Positions 61,801 through 64,000 of a stretch of DNA of 64,000 nucleotides are shown here, piece after piece. The stretch spans positions 1-64,000 of the forward strand of contig NZ_BJUK01000017.1 of assembly GCF_007989625.1 (NCBI RefSeq), given 5' to 3'. The stretch comes from Bisbaumannia pacifica. GTDB taxonomy: Bacteria; Pseudomonadota; Gammaproteobacteria; Pseudomonadales; Halomonadaceae. Under the pieces are notes generated by a model. It was not told the DNA's origin. It worked only from the letters and a program-made list of their open reading frames with translations, and did not search any database. The translations under genes were made by a program, and so were the position numbers. The stretch's first letter is position 1, and each line of letters opens with the position of its first letter.

Positions 61801-62229
61801 CTAGCATCCGCCCTTGTCGCCGGCATAGCAGGGCGGCGAGGCGGGGCCGTCGCGGTCGGCGGCGTCTTCGGCGGCCAGGGCGTCGAGCAGGGCCTCGCGC
61901 AGCACCGGCAGGTGGGAGGCCTCCAGGTCGCGGGCCGCGGAGAGCAGGGTCAGGCGCCCGCGGCGGGCATGGCGCAGCAGCGGCACCAGCACCTCGGGGG
62001 CGTCGTCGAGCTCCCAGCAGTAGCGGCGCACGAACACCGCGCGGCTGATCTCCTGCTGGTGCCAAGCGCGACGCAGGGCGGGGGAGGGCGAGGCATCCCG
62101 GTACCAGTCGCTGAGGCACAGGCTCTCGCGGCGCTTGCCCCGGGGCCAGAGGCGATCCACCAGGATGCGGGCGCCGTCCTCGGCCTCGACCTCGCCGTAG
62201 ATGCGCTTGAGGCGAATATCGTAGGTCAT
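61801..62229 (-). CDS. DUF488 family protein
   Basis: 142 residues: [27 protein letters not shown] is the characteristic start and [24 protein letters not shown] the middle of DUF488 (YeaO-like) proteins. A putative catalytic role for the family is unproven. The C-terminal tail has extra cysteines ([11 protein letters not shown]), which is longer than usual. Divergent from the thymidine phosphorylase family gene, with 186 bp of promoter sequence between. Confidence 0.87.
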   Translation of the reverse strand: MTYDIRLKRIYGEVEAEDGARILVDRLWPRGKRRESLCLSDWYRDASPSPALRRAWHQQEISRAVFVRRYCWELDDAPEVLVPLLRHARRGRLTLLSAARDLEASHLPVLREALLDALAAEDAADRDGPASPPCYAGDKGGC

Positions 62230-62415
62230 CTCGAGTCTCTTCCTTGCACGCAGTGGCCGGGTCCCCAGCTTAGGCCGGGTGGGCGTCCCGCTCCAGTCCA
62301 GAAGCGTTTACCGCTCGATTTGCGCCGACGAGCGTTGGCACCGGCGTTGTCGGTCGGCCCGTCGTGTCTCGTGGCTTCGGCTAGGCTCTCAGCAAGGGGT
62401 TACGGAGCAGCCAGC

Positions 62416-63999
62416 ATGGACAAGCCGCAGCGCAGGTCCCAGGAGAGTGACGAGGGGCTCATGCCCCTGGCCCTCAAGCGGGTGGGCATCGACACCTACC
62501 GCGAGAACGTCGCCTACCTGCATCGGGAGTGCGACCTCTACCGGGCCGAGGGCTTCCAGGCCCTGGCCAAGGTGGAGGTGGGGGCCAACGGGCGACGTAT
62601 CCTGGCCAGCCTCAATGTGGTGGATGACGAGGCCATCGTCGGCCACGATCAGTTGGGCCTCTCCGAGGAAGCCTTCGCCAGCCTGGGCATGCCGGAGGGA
62701 CAGCCGGTGTGCGTCTCCCAGGCGGAACCGCCGGGGTCGATTCCCGCCCTGCACCGCAAGATCAACGGCGAGCGGCTGACCCGCAGGGATTTTCGCGCCA
62801 TCGTCCAGGACGTGGCCGAGCGGCGTTACTCGAAGATCGAGCTGACCGCCTTCGTGGTGGCCTGCGACCTGGGTGAGATGGATCGCGAGGAGGTCTTCTA
62901 CCTCAGCGACGCCATGGCTCGGGTGGGGCGCCAGCTCGACTGGCACGAACATCCGGTGGTCGACAAGCACTGCATCGGCGGCATTCCCGGCAATCGCACC
63001 TCCATGCTGGTGGTGCCCATCGTCGCCGCCCACGGCAGCCTCTGCCCCAAGACCTCCTCCCGGGCCATCACCTCGCCCTCGGGGACCGCCGATACCATGG
63101 AGGTGCTGGCACGGGTCGACCTGCCCTTCGCCGAGCTCAACGAGCTGGTTCGCACCCACCGCGGTTGCCTGGCCTGGGGCGGCAGCAGCGACCTGTCGCC
63201 GGCGGACGATGTGCTGATCACCGTGGAACGCCCCCTGTCGTTGGATTCGCCGGGGCAGATGGTGGCCTCGATCCTCTCCAAGAAGGTCTCCGCCGGCTCC
63301 ACCCACCTGCTGCTGGACATCCCCGTGGGACCCCAGGCCAAGGTGCGCTCCATGCCCGAGGCACGGCGGCTGCGCAAGCTCTTCGAGTTTGTGGCCGGGC
63401 GCATGGGCCTGACCCTGGAGGTGGTGATCACCGACGGGCGCCAGCCCATCGGGCGCGGTATCGGCCCGGTGCTGGAGGCCCGGGACGTGATGCATGTGCT
63501 GATGCAGCATCCCGAGTCGCCCCAGGACCTGCGCCAGAAGTCGCTGCAGCTGGCCGGGCGCATGCTGGAGTTCGACCCGGACGTGCGCGGCGGCGATGGC
63601 TATGGCATCGCCCGGGATATCCTCGAGTCGGGGCGCGCCCTGGAGAAGATGCGCGCCATTATCCGCGCCCAGGGAGAGACCCCCTTCGACCCCGAGGCCC
63701 CGCCCCTGGCGCCGCTCAGCTTCGAGGTGATGGCGCCCCAGGACGGGGTGGTCATCGCCATCGATAACCGCCGCCTGGCGCGCGTCGCCCGACTCGCCGG
63801 CGCCCCCAAGGCCAAGGGCGCCGGGGTCGACCTGCTGGCCTGCATCGGCGATACGGTGACGGCGGGCCAGCCCCTGTATCGGGTCTATGCGTCGTACCGC
63901 AACGAGCGCAACGCCGCCCACCAGTGCTGTGATTGCGACAACGGCTTCACCCTGGGCGAGGCCGCGGCCATCGCCCCACTCAATGTGGAGGGACGATGA
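62416..63999 (+). CDS. Thymidine phosphorylase family protein (AMP-phosphorylase-like)
   Basis: A 527-residue nucleoside/nucleotide phosphorylase: an N-terminal extension of about 90 residues, [28 protein letters not shown], the phosphate and nucleoside site [20 protein letters not shown] and [20 protein letters not shown]. The extension and length (about 500 or more) match archaeal-type AMP phosphorylases rather than 440-residue DeoA. It would release base and (deoxy)ribose phosphate. ATG 62416 has GGAG 8 nt upstream. An ATG at 63996 overlaps its stop by 4 nt, so a coupled gene continues past the window. Confidence 0.88.
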   Translation: MDKPQRRSQESDEGLMPLALKRVGIDTYRENVAYLHRECDLYRAEGFQALAKVEVGANGRRILASLNVVDDEAIVGHDQLGLSEEAFASLGMPEGQPVCVSQAEPPGSIPALHRKINGERLTRRDFRAIVQDVAERRYSKIELTAFVVACDLGEMDREEVFYLSDAMARVGRQLDWHEHPVVDKHCIGGIPGNRTSMLVVPIVAAHGSLCPKTSSRAITSPSGTADTMEVLARVDLPFAELNELVRTHRGCLAWGGSSDLSPADDVLITVERPLSLDSPGQMVASILSKKVSAGSTHLLLDIPVGPQAKVRSMPEARRLRKLFEFVAGRMGLTLEVVITDGRQPIGRGIGPVLEARDVMHVLMQHPESPQDLRQKSLQLAGRMLEFDPDVRGGDGYGIARDILESGRALEKMRAIIRAQGETPFDPEAPPLAPLSFEVMAPQDGVVIAIDNRRLARVARLAGAPKAKGAGVDLLACIGDTVTAGQPLYRVYASYRNERNAAHQCCDCDNGFTLGEAAAIAPLNVEGR

Positions 64000-64000
64000 G

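Noticed and set aside
62335-62351. TTGGCAC-N5-TTGT before the thymidine-phosphorylase-family gene
   Set aside because: The invariant GC of the -12 element is GT, and no sigma-54 activator gene is near. Probably chance in GC-rich DNA.

Overview
The window is about 64 kb of high-GC DNA (low-GC only around 53.6-56.0 kb) from a gammaproteobacterium, most likely Halomonadaceae (Halomonas or a close relative). The reasons are the set of housekeeping orthologs (SlyA, TatD, EpmC, RlmM, TusA, Uup, FadBA), the BCCT osmolyte carrier and overall composition. No rRNA, tRNA, CRISPR array or intact insertion sequence was found.

Layout. 0-16 kb is ordinary chromosome: a BCCT carrier, gdhA, DUF2721, rlmM, tusA, a MATE pump, epmC, tatD, uup, a universal stress protein, slyA and a DUF5924/DUF2914 membrane protein. 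A long fold-back element lies between uup and the stress-protein gene. 16.2-19.7 kb is fadBA, closed by a strong hairpin.

19.9-33.4 kb is a complete quinohemoprotein amine dehydrogenase (QHNDH) locus. Plus strand: qhpA (diheme alpha), qhpD (radical SAM cross-linker), qhpC (gamma, with every cross-link residue conserved), qhpB (beta), a terminator-like hairpin, qhpF (ABC exporter) and qhpE (subtilisin-like protease). Converging on the minus strand: an aldehyde dehydrogenase, an outer-membrane barrel protein and qhpG (flavin monooxygenase). This strand is preceded by a well-matched sigma-54 promoter and a divergent AcoR-like enhancer-binding protein. The locus should oxidise primary amines in the periplasm and then oxidise the aldehyde.

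33.4-36.4 kb carries an orphan TAXI binding protein, a flavodoxin-fold reductase and a membrane diguanylate cyclase. 36.7-46.8 kb is the most unusual segment: a GntR regulator coupled to a soluble Cache protein, an MFS carrier, a tightly overlapping cytochrome P450 / adrenodoxin-reductase-like flavoprotein / flavodoxin / class-I amidotransferase operon, then a glutamine-synthetase-like ligase coupled to a solute-binding protein without signal peptide, and a second amidotransferase. I infer a gamma-glutamylation route for an amine in which a flavodoxin-fed P450 does the oxidation. A shared 21-bp palindrome sits in front of both the MFS and the P450 genes. An actinobacterial-looking semialdehyde dehydrogenase plus an aldo-keto reductase remnant (47.1-48.6 kb) has been joined on.

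48.6-57 kb is accessory: cupin, VOC, DUF418, HD, GlxA-type regulator and GFA genes, mixed with degenerate dispersed repeats. It includes an AT-rich RloC/PrrC-like anticodon-nuclease candidate (53.7-55.9 kb) and a small P-loop kinase. 57-64 kb returns to chromosome-like genes: a PfpI/LysR divergent pair, a PD-(D/E)XK nuclease, DUF393, a PAS-GGDEF protein, YjbQ, DUF488 and a thymidine-phosphorylase-family enzyme whose stop overlaps the next gene at the window edge.
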